From Avena insularis (Eukaryota > Streptophyta > Magnoliopsida > Poales > Poaceae): a stretch of 64,000 bases of DNA. The notes beneath the pieces are model-generated. The model made no database searches. It saw only the letters and a program-made list of their open reading frames with translations, and was not told where the DNA came from. Below are positions 35,319 through 46,390 of the stretch, in pieces. Location of the stretch: positions 380,109,331 through 380,173,330 of the forward strand of contig CM042688.1 in the NCBI GenBank assembly GCA_023614405.1, written 5' to 3'. The stretch's first letter is position 1, and each line of letters begins with the position of its first letter. The translations under genes were made by a program, and so were the position numbers.

Positions 35319-36023
35319 TCAGTCCTTCTTGTAGATGAACAACACAGGCGATCTCCATGGCGATGCGCTTGGTTGAATCAAGCATTTTGCCAGCATGGCA
35401 TCCAACTGCTTCTTCAGTTCCACTAACTCTGAGGGGTTCATGCTATTGGGTCTCTGAGCTATGGGTCCGGTTCTAGGAATTAGTTCAATAATGAACTCAA
35501 TATCCCGATCCGGGGGCATACCTTGCAATTCATCTAGGAATATGTCGGGGTATTCACAGACTACTCTGACTTGATCTATGGTGGGTAGGGCTAGACTCTT
35601 GTTGCACTTGAATTGACGGGGCAAACTTTCAGATATATGCTCTACTGATACTCTAGAGCTATTGGTCATGATGATGGCTTTCTTGGCACGGTTTATCAAT
35701 CCTTTATGATTTGACATCCAATCCACTCCGGCAACTTCTAAGTTGTTCTCCATGGTGTGTAACCAATCATCAGCATCTAGTGGGTCTTCAGACTTGCTAA
35801 AGATTGGGGGATTGGTATTCTGGAAGTTTTTGAGTTTGGATCCATGATGATCCTGATTTCCATGGTTCTGATTGTTGTGAGCCATCTGGGCGATCTGCTG
35901 CAGGGTGGCTAGATTTGCTTGGCGCTCTGCCCTACTAGCTTCACTGTCTGCAATGAGCGTCTGCAGAATCTGTAGCATTGGGTCCTGAGATGAGATGCTC
36001 CCTCCTTGGTTTCCATGAGTCAT
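35319..36023 (-). pseudogene. gag remnant fused in frame to the protease-RT linker (internal deletion)
   Basis: A single 234-residue open frame on minus. The first part is the N-terminus of a chromovirus Gag (EASRAERQANLATLQQIAQM, then SKSEDPLDADDWLHTMENNL). After LEVAGV it runs directly into DWMSNHKGLINRAKK, which belongs to the end of the protease region, then to the pre-RT linker (EYPDIFLDELQGMPPDRDIE) and the first RT segment (PWRSPVLFIYKKD). Most of capsid, the CCHC knuckle and the catalytic part of protease are gone, yet the frame stays open. A TGA at 35319-35321 then separates it from RT. Confidence 0.85.
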
Positions 36024-36270
36024 CTAAAGATTGAGATAGATAATGGGGTAAGAGGTAAAGTTCTAAGGTTCATGGTTTTGGTTTCAAAGCTAAAACTTTG
36101 AGTTTGACTCAGGTTTTGCAACAAACTCTTTTTCATTCATTCAAGCAAAACACACAATACAAACTCACACACCACAACAAAAGGAAAGCAGATGGTTTTA
36201 AGAACCATGTTGTAAGCTAAGATACAATGGGACCGATACTTCTCACTCCTAAGATAGTGCTCTAGTGCAT
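36024..36270. other. Leader between the extra ORF and gag of the chromovirus
   Basis: AT-rich sequence with no supported ORF or motif. Confidence 0.5.
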
Positions 36271-37040
36271 CTACTCATCATCGATGAAGTCGGAGTCATC
36301 ATTGTCGGTGTAGAAGTCGATGGCATCATCCTCCAGATAGTCATCATCATTGCTGAGGTAGGAGTGAATATCCCCTGGATGTCTTCACCTTCCTCTTCTT
36401 CTTCTTTTGCTGCAAGCTAAGCTTCCTACTCCTTGATGGTCTTCTCGAGGTCGGCCACCTTCTTGCAAAGACGGTTGATGGTGCGATCCTTCTTTGCGTG
36501 TTGGCGGTGAAGAGACTGACGATCCTTGACGAGCAGTGAGAAAGTCTAGGCCTTCTGGGTGGCAATGGCAAGGTTGTGGTTGGTGAACTCTCTAGCATTG
36601 TCCAATTCCTTCTGTCTGTCATACAGTAGGAAGTCGAGGATCTCTACTTGACGCTTCAACTCCGGGTGACATGGTATCTCTAGAGGCATTCCCATGGAAT
36701 CACACCTTGCATAGTGAGCAAAGCGGGTTCCTTGGATCATGTTGACATTCTGTGCGCAAAGACGAGCGAGAGCTTCATGCATTGCCCTGGCTAATCCATC
36801 CAGCCAGTTGTTCTATCTCATGGTGAATTGAATCTTCTCGGACGTTGGTGCCTCTAACTTGCCTCGAAGATCAGCAACTACTAGCCATTGTAAATCTCCT
36901 CCTGGGGGACCATTGAGTTGACCACCAAAGAATTCCAGATGTGGGCGCTCCAAGTACTCAGACAGTGCATCAAGATCCCTCTCAAAGATCAGTTGGCCTC
37001 CGTTGCCCGACTGGTAGAACTTGTAGTACTGAACTTCCAT
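36271..37040 (-). pseudogene. Extra ORF between the 5' LTR and gag of the chromovirus ('ORF0'), decayed
   Basis: Minus strand from ATG at 37040. MEVQYYKFYQSGNGG and LDALSEYLERPHLEFFGG lead to a TAG (36813-36815), after which the same frame continues NNWLDGLARAMHEALARLC and CHPELKRQVEILDFLLYDRQ. Another TAG near 36546 is followed by a helical, charged stretch (VKDRQSLHRQHAKKDRTINR ... CKKVADLEKTIKE), likely a coiled coil. After a frameshift it ends in a very acidic tail (NDDDYLEDDAIDFYTDNDDS) at the stop 36271-36273. It is not gag, protease or pol. I recall similar hypothetical proteins in Triticeae but know no function. The acidic tail and coiled coil are directly visible. Confidence 0.65.
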
Positions 37041-37256
37041 CTATAAGAATTTAGGATGAGAAAGTTAGTGAAGTGATCAAGTGTGTCAAAATTTTATGTA
37101 GTAATTGTAAGAAATTTTGAGGAACGTGTAATTTTTTTGAGAGAAAGAATCCCAAGGGTAAGAGAGGAAATAGATTTTCACAAATACTCACTTTGATTTT
37201 GAAACTAAGTTTTTGTTCGGACGTCCATTCTAACTAGGGTCTCCTATGGTCAGGAT

Positions 37257-37269
37257 GGCTCTAATACCA
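37257..37269 (-). other. Primer-binding site of the chromovirus
   Basis: The minus strand reads TGGTATTAGAGCC, one base from the methionine-tRNA site TGGTATCAGAGCC, four bases inside the 5' LTR (37273-41204). Confidence 0.85.
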
Positions 37270-37272
37270 ACT

Positions 37273-40200
37273 TGTTAACAGCCGGATTTTTAATCCCAGA
37301 TGCCTGTTATGCCATACATCGCAATCCCAGGATTACCATTTTTGTGATACATAACAGATTGGATATCACAGTACATCATCCATTACAAACCATAATAAGG
37401 TCTTACACAAATAAAGGATCTCATGATCCAATCTTAGTACAAACAAGTAGCGGAATAAATAGCGTAGCGGTGGGCTCCATCTTCAGTGTCATAGGAAATG
37501 TTGACGATGGGAGATGATCCTAGTTGTCGTAGCCATCATGTTGTCCTCCTTTAGGGTAGTCCTCCTCATAGTCTGGCCACGGAATTACCCAGGGACAAAG
37601 CCATGAGTACTATTTAAGTACTCGAAAACTATCACTAACAAGTAAAGTGGTTCTAGTAGGAATGCTAACTCTAAGTTTATTTGTAAAGTTAAGTTTGAAA
37701 CCTAAGCTGAGTTCAGAAACAAAGAAAGATAAAATAAAGTTCTAAATCACCTAAGTGGGAACTTAGTTGTCATAGTCACAACCATGTTGTGGCCAAGTCA
37801 TGTCACAATTCATTTCATAAGTCATTTTGAAAACATCTAACAACGGAACAAAATGGCCACTCCAACTGTCCATAACCACGGACGCGGCTATTCAAATAGT
37901 TTGACACTCTACAGAGGTGGTACACTTTCACCACAAAATTCGATACATCTGTCAGGGATAACCCTGAATCATCATACTTAGTATGTAGATAATCAAACAT
38001 AACCTTTCGTTTAGACACTCTAGTATAAGCACCTATCCTACGAGCTTGGCCTCCCAGCCATGGCCATCTGCCATCCTTGTCACTGCATAGGTGGACAACA
38101 TTGAGAGGTGGCCTCAGCTCAGAACTCTCCCGCGAGGGAACTAATACTAATGCATATAAACTTCTGCCTAAGCCTAACCCAATTTAGGGATTGTGGTTGT
38201 ATGGTAAAATTGGAATGGTATCACATCCGAACCCAACCATCCGTTTTTATAAATGGGCTAAAGCTCATGCCTCAACATTTTCATCATCATAAACCAGTTG
38301 TGTTTCTCAACACATGTCAAAACATCTCAATAGAATGACTCATCATTCCAAGGTTTTCACAAGTCATTTTCACCAAGTATTCCCATCTAGAGTGATCAAG
38401 TTTTTGGTTTAGGTCTAAGCTACTCAGTTAAGAGTGTTCACTAATGTGGGATGCTAATCTCAATCTCATGCCATAGGATGACATCAAAGTCTAACTAGAT
38501 AGGTCAAGTTTTATACTCTTTATGCTATCTATAAACAAAGTAAAGAACTTTGGTAAAGTAAAAGAAGGTAAGGCTGGTAAATAAAACTTGGAGTAGGTAT
38601 AAGTCAAAAGGTATAACCAAGCATGCCTAATGCATCTTGCTTAGGTTATCTAGCTTGCAAGGGATAGCTTGCATTGTTAATGATGGCTTGCCTTGGATGC
38701 TGCAGTGTTTGAAATTCTCCTTGTCTTCTTTGGGGTAAAACTCCTCCTCCTCGTAGACTTGATCGGTACCATCGTCTATAAATACATACGGGAATACACA
38801 ATCACCAAACAATACTTAACTAGTCTATTTAGCACACTAAGGCACACACTTGATGATCTAGTATCATCACTTTCATCACAAGATTTAAAGAACTAGTTTC
38901 CTTTATTTTATTTAAGAAAAGTAATTTCTACTCATTGAAATTAACTAAGATTTAATATTCTCCAATTAAAATATGGGATCATGTGGACACATGTCATGAC
39001 CACATATTCTAATACATGGGAATGTGATTTAAATGTTGGATCACATTTTACTAAGTTTAAGTTCAATATTTAAATGATTTAAAGTGACTAGAAATGCCTA
39101 TATAGCATTATTTTGGTACTAGTACAAAGCCACTGCATGCAAAACTTAATATTATTACATATTCACATAGGTATATTCAAATGTGATTTTTGAGAGTTGG
39201 AATCAACTCAAAAGCTATTATGGTTGATTTTTGAAAAATGTTTGAATGTGAAAAAGCCTCTGTCTTGTTGTTTTTGCTAGGAGAGATCTATAACTATAAT
39301 TGATTTAAATCCAACGGGCTTGGATAGAGATTTTGATTATGTTTCCAACAAAATTGTAATCATTCAATTTGGATTTGTAAAACTCCCTGAAATGATTTTT
39401 GAACTAAAGAACAAAAACTAGATTTAGTTAAAATAGAAAATCCTAAGTTTGAATTACAGGGCTAGCGCAGGAAAAGAAATGGGCCAGCCCAGTGCGCTCC
39501 GCGCAGCGCCCGGGCTGGCTTAAGTGAGGGCCCCACCATTCAGTGGGACAGGGGCTGCCGAACCGGTATGGGAGGATGGTGGCCGTAGTATTAGATCCTA
39601 GATCAACGGCTCACATCCATCATCCTCACCGGAACAGTGCACGACGGGGAGGAACCCTAGCACGGTTAGTGAGGGTCTAGGGAGGCTTACCGGGGCTCCG
39701 GTGAGGGTCGGCGAGGCGGGGAACTGGACGAGTCGAGGACCGCAGTTCTCCTGGTACCGGCGGCGTCCCGAGAGATGGCCTGGATCAGTGGCGCCCTTCT
39801 CCTCCTTCCGCGTCGGCCTCTGGCAAAATTGGGGCGCTACTGGTAGCGGCTTGCTCCACTGGGGCTCTGGGAGGTCTCTGAGGTGGAGTGGAGGGGGATG
39901 GTGTGAAGAATTGGTGCCGGGGGGCTTCCTTATACAGGCTAGGCAAGGCGGCAGAGAGGCATGGGCAAAGCTCGACAGGGGCGGCTACACAGGGCTCTAG
40001 AGGCATGGCTCGGGGGCTAGGACGGTGGGTGGTTCCTTGGTGGTGATCACGAAGGTGCGCGTGTAGTGCCAGGTGGTCGGGAGAAGCGAGCGCTGCTGCG
40101 CGCATGCTGCCTCGGTCGACGACAAGTTTCACGGTGGCCGGCGGCTACGGGGCATGGTCGAGAGAATCGACATGTCCGTTAGCCTCCTGGGACACTTGTG

Positions 40201-41204
40201 AACGTGTAGGCGGGCGACAGGAGCGATTAGAGGTCGGGTTGCGCAGGGACATCGCGTGAACTGCGGGCGGCGTCGGCAAGGCAGACACGGGCCAGGCGCG
40301 GCGGTCCTGGCTCCTCCTCTCTGTGTCTTCGAGCTGGGGCTGGCCTGGAGGGGGAAGTGGGGCACGGGCAACGCGCTAGACAAGGTAGGCGAGGCTAGCG
40401 GGGCTAGGGGCATGCTGTCGATGGTGGGGGTGTTCAAATGGGCTCGGTCATGGTGGCCATGACCATTTGGTCGCGGGCAGAGTGGGTGGTCGGGCTAGCA
40501 AAGGTAGGGGGTGTACTGGGAGTGCTGTGGATGCAAAATGGGAGACCACATTGGCCAGAACACCGCTCACAATAGTGTTTGTGATTTTTGTCTGATTTGT
40601 GCACACAAGGTGTTTGATAAAATGGCCGAAAGAAATAAACTTTGAAATTTTTGAATGAAATTTTTTGAGTGATCTCCACTGTTGCTTGGTAGTGTGTGGT
40701 TTCTAGGGATTGTCAACTTGAATTCATTTGCATGGTTTTTGAAAAAGTGGGATCTAGACATATGAAATGGATTCCATTTTCAATTTCCATTTTAAATTAG
40801 GGTTTAAATGTTTTTTCAAGATCACAAGATGGGCCTTGGTACATCTTTACTTGCGCTATCAAGGGGTGCAAAAGATTTTTTTTTTTTCTGTTTGAATTTG
40901 AGTGCCAGGAACACCCAAAGTGACCTAGTTGCTTAAAGTGGCAAAAGTGACCATTTCCATTTATTAATTCTATTTGATTTCATTTTCTTTGGATTTTGCT
41001 TGGGAATGATCTAGATGATGTGGAATTCATCTTAGAATCATTTTACAACCATTAGAACAAACAATCATGGCAATTCAAAACAATTCCATATTAATGCAAC
41101 ACACATATGCATGCTTAATTGTTTTAATAATAAAAAGTTTTTGTTAACCCTAAATTTGGTGCTTTGGATCTTGATATATTGGATTAATGTTTTGGGATGT
41201 TACA
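37273..41204 (-). repeat. 5' LTR of the chromovirus (right copy)
   Basis: On + it starts TGTTAACAGCCGG and ends GGGATGTTACA, 3,932 bp, about 50 bp longer than the left copy. It includes an expanded T run (about 40877-40887) and small insertions, for example near 38660 and 39480. No supported coding region. Confidence 0.93.
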
Positions 41205-41515
41205 TTAGCGTAGTGGGGGAGGCTGGGAACACGCCATATGTGGAAAAGACGCTCCATCCAACGCATCGTCGGTGGCCGTATCGTGGCGGCGACCAAGCCT
41301 CTACACTCAGCATGCTAGACTGTTCGACAGCCGGAGCCAGCGACGGGCATCAGCTCAGCGTTGGAATTCAGGTTCCAGTTCACACGGACCTATGATCCCA
41401 AAAACAAGATGCCGAATTTCAATTTCGAAGAAATCGTTGTGGCGGCGCGGATGGTCCAACTAAAACGGGACTGGCGCACGCAAATTGCTCGTGCATGAAC
41501 GATGCAGATTTCTTG
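41205..41515 (+). pseudogene. Gene fragment with a coding-like C-terminus
   Basis: From about 41370 one frame reads FTRTYDPKNKMPNFNFEEIV, then ARMVQLKRDWRTQIARA, to a TGA near 41496. It has protein-like composition, but no family is recognised. Upstream, 41326-41364 repeats 27938-27977, left of the chromovirus, so this piece and the left flank share an origin or a local duplication. Confidence 0.3.
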
Positions 41516-42300
41516 TAGTTTGGTGGGAAGGCAGTAGATTATTTTGGGTTAAATGATCAAAGAACTTATGTCCTCTCAAGGCAATTGGCCAGCCAACTTT
41601 TCTGGTGGAGTTTTGTAGTTTCTTTAGTGTAGAATAGTTAAGTTCAGACTGAAGAATGACTTTTGTAGATGAAATACTGACGAATTGTTCTATAAACTAG
41701 TAGGAAGTTTAGCCCACTTTTCTGTAGGTATAAGACCCTTTTGTATGGAAGTACTACTGTTGTTAGCAAATACTATCAAGTATCTATTTCCTTCAATTAC
41801 TAGTTGTGGCTATATCCAGTGAACTGGCATTTTTTTTATCCGAGACTACAAATTTTGCGTCTGCTGTGTGTGCTATAAACCATTTTTCCTTTGTCTTGTG
41901 TTGTCTGCAAAATGGTCCTGCAGTTCAATATGTTACAAATATAGCTACCTTGTACTTGAAGAGGAGATGGACTACATTTTCCTGGCATCCACAGAATTGA
42001 CATTGCTCATTGCCAGATCACCCTCTTTTCATGAGGTTGTCCTTGGTTATTCATAGAAATTATAAAGCACGGTGTTCAACTACATCGATTCAAACTATTA
42101 CACACACACTACATCAAATTCATTACCCACACATACTACATCGATTCAAACTATTACAAACACATACTACTTCAAATTCATTACCCACACGTACTACATC
42201 TATTTAAACTATTACACATTTTTAGTCGATGCTAACTTCCTGCTACGCTCTTCATACTAAAAATTCATTAGCCACACATACCACGGCAATTCACTAGAGT
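41516..42300 (+). other. Unassigned AT-rich sequence with a short tandem repeat (42088-42222)
   Basis: No gene recognised. At 42088, 42144 and 42202 a unit of 56-58 bp begins ATT(C/T)AAACTATTACA and contains AAATTCATTACCCACAC, giving two full copies and a partial third. Confidence 0.7.
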
Positions 42301-42394
42301 TTTGTCTTCACTCGAGGGAAATCAGAACCACCAGCTTGTCCAAGCCATGTTCCCCCACCGAAACTGTGTTTGCTGTCGTGAAACGGTGGTGGTC

Positions 42395-43048
42395 CTATGC
42401 CATCGATCCTTCTAGGCCAACCCTGCAGGCTACGAGGACGCTTTCTGGTAGCCTCTTCAGGGCCCTGAATGCCATGTACCGATTCCAGAACCTCCTCCAG
42501 GTGGATGATGACGGGTTGCTTCTAGCAAAGTTGTCGCCTTGCCCTGCTTGGAATATGCACCTCGTACATATTAGGAACAACGTCAGGATCTTTCAGCCAC
42601 GCCTTTACCTCGATGGCCCATCTGTTGCTCGGTGGCACGATTTCCAGCAGCTCGCCGTCAAGGCTACTGACGACCGGCTCCCAAGCATCCAATGGGAGGC
42701 CGTCAAAGCCGAGTTTGGAGATGAAACAAAGCTGCCCCAAGCGATCGTCCAACCCACAGGCACGATGCCAACGCATGAAGCTCGTTTTCTCCCCGTAGCA
42801 CTCGAAAGAACAGGAAGAATGCAGAACACGCTTGGTGTCTGAGCTATGCTCGAACCAGACAAAAAATCGAATGGCGGCGCGCATACCTCAATCTTGACCT
42901 CATTTCGTCTGATCCCAAAACGAGACCTAAAAGTTGACAACAGTTCTGCCAGTGACACGGCGGGACAAACACCCAACACGGTGGCCATGATAGTGTGGTC
43001 GTCGAACTGTTGTGCCAGGGCTACCATGCCTGGGGTGCGCTGCAGCAT
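42395..43048 (-). pseudogene. DUF4283-like domain pseudogene
   Basis: Minus strand. The 43048 frame reads MLQRTPGMVALAQQFDDHTI, then AELLSTFRSRFGIRRNEVKI and EVCAPPFDF. At a run of six T (about 42850) the frame slips to VWFEHSSDTKRVLH, SSCSFECYGEKTSFMRWHRA, LCFISKLGFDGLPLDAWEPV and VPNMYEVHIP, ending near 42522. The spacing (F-x-V-W-F, then a W-R/H segment, then G-L-P-x-x-A-W, then a final P-x-x-V/Y-E-V motif) matches the grass DUF4283-type domain linked to retroelement-like and nucleic-acid-binding proteins (from memory). The plus-strand ORF at 42336-42842 is its shadow. Confidence 0.55.
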
Positions 43049-44052
43049 GCAACTTCCCGAGGCCGGTCACCGGCCAGGATCACCTGATGGGACGTGCTCC
43101 GCCGTGAGAGAAGGACTAGCCAGAGGCGAGACATTAGTATGAGGACACGAAGCTCCAATACGGCGGACGATGCAACAATGACGACTGCGAGCTTTGATTA
43201 GAGGCATGGGAGGTTAACCGGACATGGCGGGGACCCAAATTAGAGCAAGTGCAAGCTCCGATCTGAGATGAGCAGCCGGAGCTGAGCAAATGTTCTAGGG
43301 AGGGGAGCAGGGAGAAGACCATAACACAGAAGGGAAATAGATCTGGTCCACTCAAGGATCTCATCCACGCAAGCGTAAGCTAGTCCACGACCACAAAAGA
43401 TAACAGGGAATACTGACAGGGCGGGCCAAGAAGAGTTGACCTCACGACGGTATTTGAGATCAACCGTTTTTCGTCTTATTCAAACGACCGTTTGGCCGTT
43501 AGATTTGTATTCACCCCCATTTGGCCCTTATGGACAATTGGCGCTTCTACTACGGCCCCTCCGCACGATTGATGACAACTCGGGTACCGGGATGCACTCG
43601 CCTGGGAAGTTTGGTACCGCAAATAAACAATCGTGATGATGACAGGCCCATGGCGAGCGCGTGACCCACCGTCAAGCAACGCAGGGTACGACAACACGTG
43701 TGACAATCTTCCGTGATCTGGAATCTTTCGGCATGGCCTGTAGCAGGACACGCCTCACGGGATAGCAGGGCTCCATTGTGATGTCGCCGCGTGTCCTTTC
43801 TGGCTTTCATCCCACATATGAAAAGAATCGGGACAACATGGATAGCAGTTTCAGTGGAACAATCTAGCATTATTATTTACTGTGATATGTACCTCCTTAC
43901 TATAGATATGGTGCAACTTTTTTGATCCTGCTAGGTTTAGCTGATTTATGTGATGATTATCATGCCCCCTTTGTTATTTTGTTACTTTGTTAAAGTTTAA
44001 CTTTTTGAACACCTACCTCTACATTCATGTTAGTAGCTATTTAAACCTGAAT
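43049..44052. other. Unassigned sequence left of the CACTA end
   Basis: Short ORFs on both strands show no recognisable motif. 43049-43400 could be upstream sequence of the DUF4283-like pseudogene on minus. 43860-44052 is AT-rich. Confidence 0.4.
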
Positions 44053-45190
44053 CACTACAAGAAAAGTTGGCTTTTACAACAGACGATTTTCGTGGTTGAA
44101 GGCCTATTTTTCATGGCTAAAAAGTCTTCTACGACGGATGCCCTTCATGGTAAAATCCCCGTCACAAAAGAATATACCATGTTTTTTTTCCTGACCATGG
44201 TGGATCGCAACCTTTAGCCACGAAAACTTGTTCTGTCATAGATCTGTTCGTCAGCCGCGTTGACTGCTAACGTCATGCAAACTACCACTTGGCAGCCGCT
44301 GTTAGCGGCAAGTTATCGCAGTTAACGGGCATATAAACCATGGCAGAAGCCAAGCCCATCCAAGGCTTGCTAAATACTAATTGGGCCGACCCATTAGGGG
44401 AGCCCAATAAGAAGATCGTCCATTACTGTTTTGTCCTGCACTGTTTGAAAAGGGCCCAAAGTTGCAGCCAGCAGCGGCCCACGAACTTTTAGGCCCAATT
44501 CTATTTCGGCCTAAAGAAGGCCCATGATGGTCCAACACTCTACGGCCTATTAGCAGCCTATGCCAAATCACTCCTGTACATTTAAGTCCCGCGGGTGGCC
44601 CATCACTATTTATTGCAGACCATCGTGGGACGCCTACTGACGGCCCTTATGTGAGAAGGCCCGCACCTGTTCGGGCCTGTTACCATCCTGGCCTTTCACT
44701 ATTTCGGGCTTTACCTATTCAGGGCCACAAGCGGCCCTTTACTGTTCTAGTCTGGTAAATGTGTCAGCCTGTTACTGCCCTCACCTAGAAATTTCTCGGG
44801 CCGTTACTGTTTTGGCTTGTCACTATTCTAGCCTTTCACTATTGTGGCCCTTTACTTTTGAGGCCGGCTACTAGTTTGGCCTGTTACTGTTCTGGGATTT
44901 CACGGTTTCTTGCCTGTTACTACGATGGGTTGTTTCTGTTACGGCCTGCTACTGTTAAGGCATGTTACTGTTATGGCTTGTTACTGTTATGACATGTTAC
45001 TATTACGGTCGTTTACTATTACGGCATGTTACTGTTTCGTCTAGTTACAACTTGTAAGTCGGCCCATTATGTTTATGGCCTTTTATAGTTTTGGCCTTTT
45101 TTGAAGCCCATGCCAATATCATAAAACATCCATAGAATCCAGCATTTTTTACTGTTCATCGTCGGTCGAATACACGACGGGCCAATAACA
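44053..45190 (+). mobile_element. One end of a CACTA (CMC/En-Spm) DNA transposon with subterminal repeats
   Basis: Begins CACTACAAGAAAAGTTGGCT, a CACTA-type terminal inverted repeat. From about 44630 to 45060 the sequence is packed with degenerate copies of short motifs such as TGTTACTGTTATGGC, TTTACTATTACGGC and GGCCTGTTACTG, the clustered subterminal repeats that bind CACTA transposase in En/Spm-like elements. I found no opposite end (reverse complement TTTCTTGTAGTG) between here and the gap and no transposase, so it is truncated or a deletion derivative. Confidence 0.75.
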
Positions 45191-46390
45191 AAGGACGGTA
45201 TTGTTCCCTAATCGACGTGCCTGGCGTAGTTACCGTGACGACTACCGCAATGTGTGGAAGGCGTCAACTAAATGCATATATGGCCTACGTGAGTTATCTA
45301 GATATTACATCACCTTCAAACTTCTTCAAATTATTACATATTATCAAATCAAGAGAAAGAAAAATCGGCATTCACTTGATAATCAAGTTGATAGCAGAGT
45401 CCTCAATTGATCACCTGCATCTTCCTTTGAGTGTGACAACTATATTGGAGGAGACATGATCTTGCAGCCTCGTCTTTGGTGGCAATAGCAATAATTGCAC
45501 CCTAAAACTAAGTAATAACAAGTTAATACATCAAACAAGACAAACTACGCATTTGACTGATATAAAGGAGCTATGATCTGGAGTTTATAACTGGTCAATG
45601 GTTCAATTATTGACCAACACGTCAAACAAATAGGACAAGCAAGCATGCATTAAACAAGTGTGCCTACCGTGAAACGAGCAATCAAAAAATGTGTGTGTGT
45701 GGCTTAGAATTTCATCAAAAATAAACTATCCAAGTCATTTCAACAAATATATATGGAAGTAGTTATATACGCTAAAATGCAAGAGATGTCGGGTGACTCG
45801 GAATTTGCGCTGAGACACAAAATGGCATGCAGTTACTGTCATAGCAAAGTATGGACCAGATAGAATGCAAACCAGGAATGAACTATATATTTTAGAGGAT
45901 AGTTATGTCGTGACTTAGGATGAACCAGACCCAGAACCAGATGAAAGATATAATGGCGTCACTCGTGAACCTGTAGAGCAGGACAAACAAGCATTAGACA
46001 AGTGTGCCTAGAATGAAATGAGCAATCAAACAAAGTGTTTCTTAGAATTTCAGCAAATATAAACAAGCGAGGTCATTTCAGCAAATATATATGGAAGCAG
46101 TGGCATCTCCTGGAATGCATAGTCATTGGGTGACTCAGAATTTACGGTGAGCTACACAATGGCATGTAGTTACTGTCATAGCCAAAAATCAACCAGATAG
46201 AAATTATAATGTCATCATAAGAGAACTTCTAGAGCAGGAATGCAAACCATGAGTGAACTACTTCTAGAGCAGGAATGCATCAGATAAGGAATTAATGGCA
46301 TCCCTTGTGAACCTGTAGAATAGGCTATGCAAACCAACATGTTCATTGTTCCATTTTGAGCTATATGCAAGAAAAAGGAAATAGTTAGTG
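45191..46390 (+). repeat. Unassigned region with an internal direct duplication (about 45690-45880 and 46025-46205)
   Basis: Two direct copies share CAAATATATATGGAAG, GGGTGACTC followed by AGAATTT or GGAATTT, AATGGCATG and AGTTACTGTCATAGC, with an estimated three quarters identity. No gene. This may be the interior of the CACTA derivative, but that is not shown. Confidence 0.6.

Larger units (their letters stand above)
28825..41204 (-). mobile_element. Tekay-like chromovirus (Ty3/gypsy), minus orientation, nested
   Basis: A 12.4-kb element with two direct LTRs of about 3.9 kb (28825-32705 and 37273-41204). A PPT lies beside the left LTR and a methionine-tRNA-type PBS beside the right LTR, so the right LTR is the 5' one and coding is on minus. 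Flanks read TTACC (28820-28824) and TTAGC (41205-41209), a probable 5-bp target duplication with one mismatch. Internal order on minus is an extra ORF, a gag remnant fused to the protease-RT linker, RT, RNase H, integrase and a chromodomain-like C-terminus. The chromodomain and integrase style place it in the Tekay/Del chromoviruses. All frames are broken and catalytic residues lost. LTR divergence is about 7% over a 330-bp comparison by eye. Confidence 0.92.

Noticed and set aside
41505..41525. Opposite end of the CACTA element at ATTTCTTGTAGTTTGG
   Set aside because: It lacks the final G of TTTCTTGTAGTG, has no further inverted match to the terminus at 44053, and no subterminal repeats nearby.
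42336..42842. 168-codon plus-strand ORF as a gene
   Set aside because: It overlaps the minus-strand DUF4283-like reading, which has the recognisable motif spacing; the plus ORF shows none.
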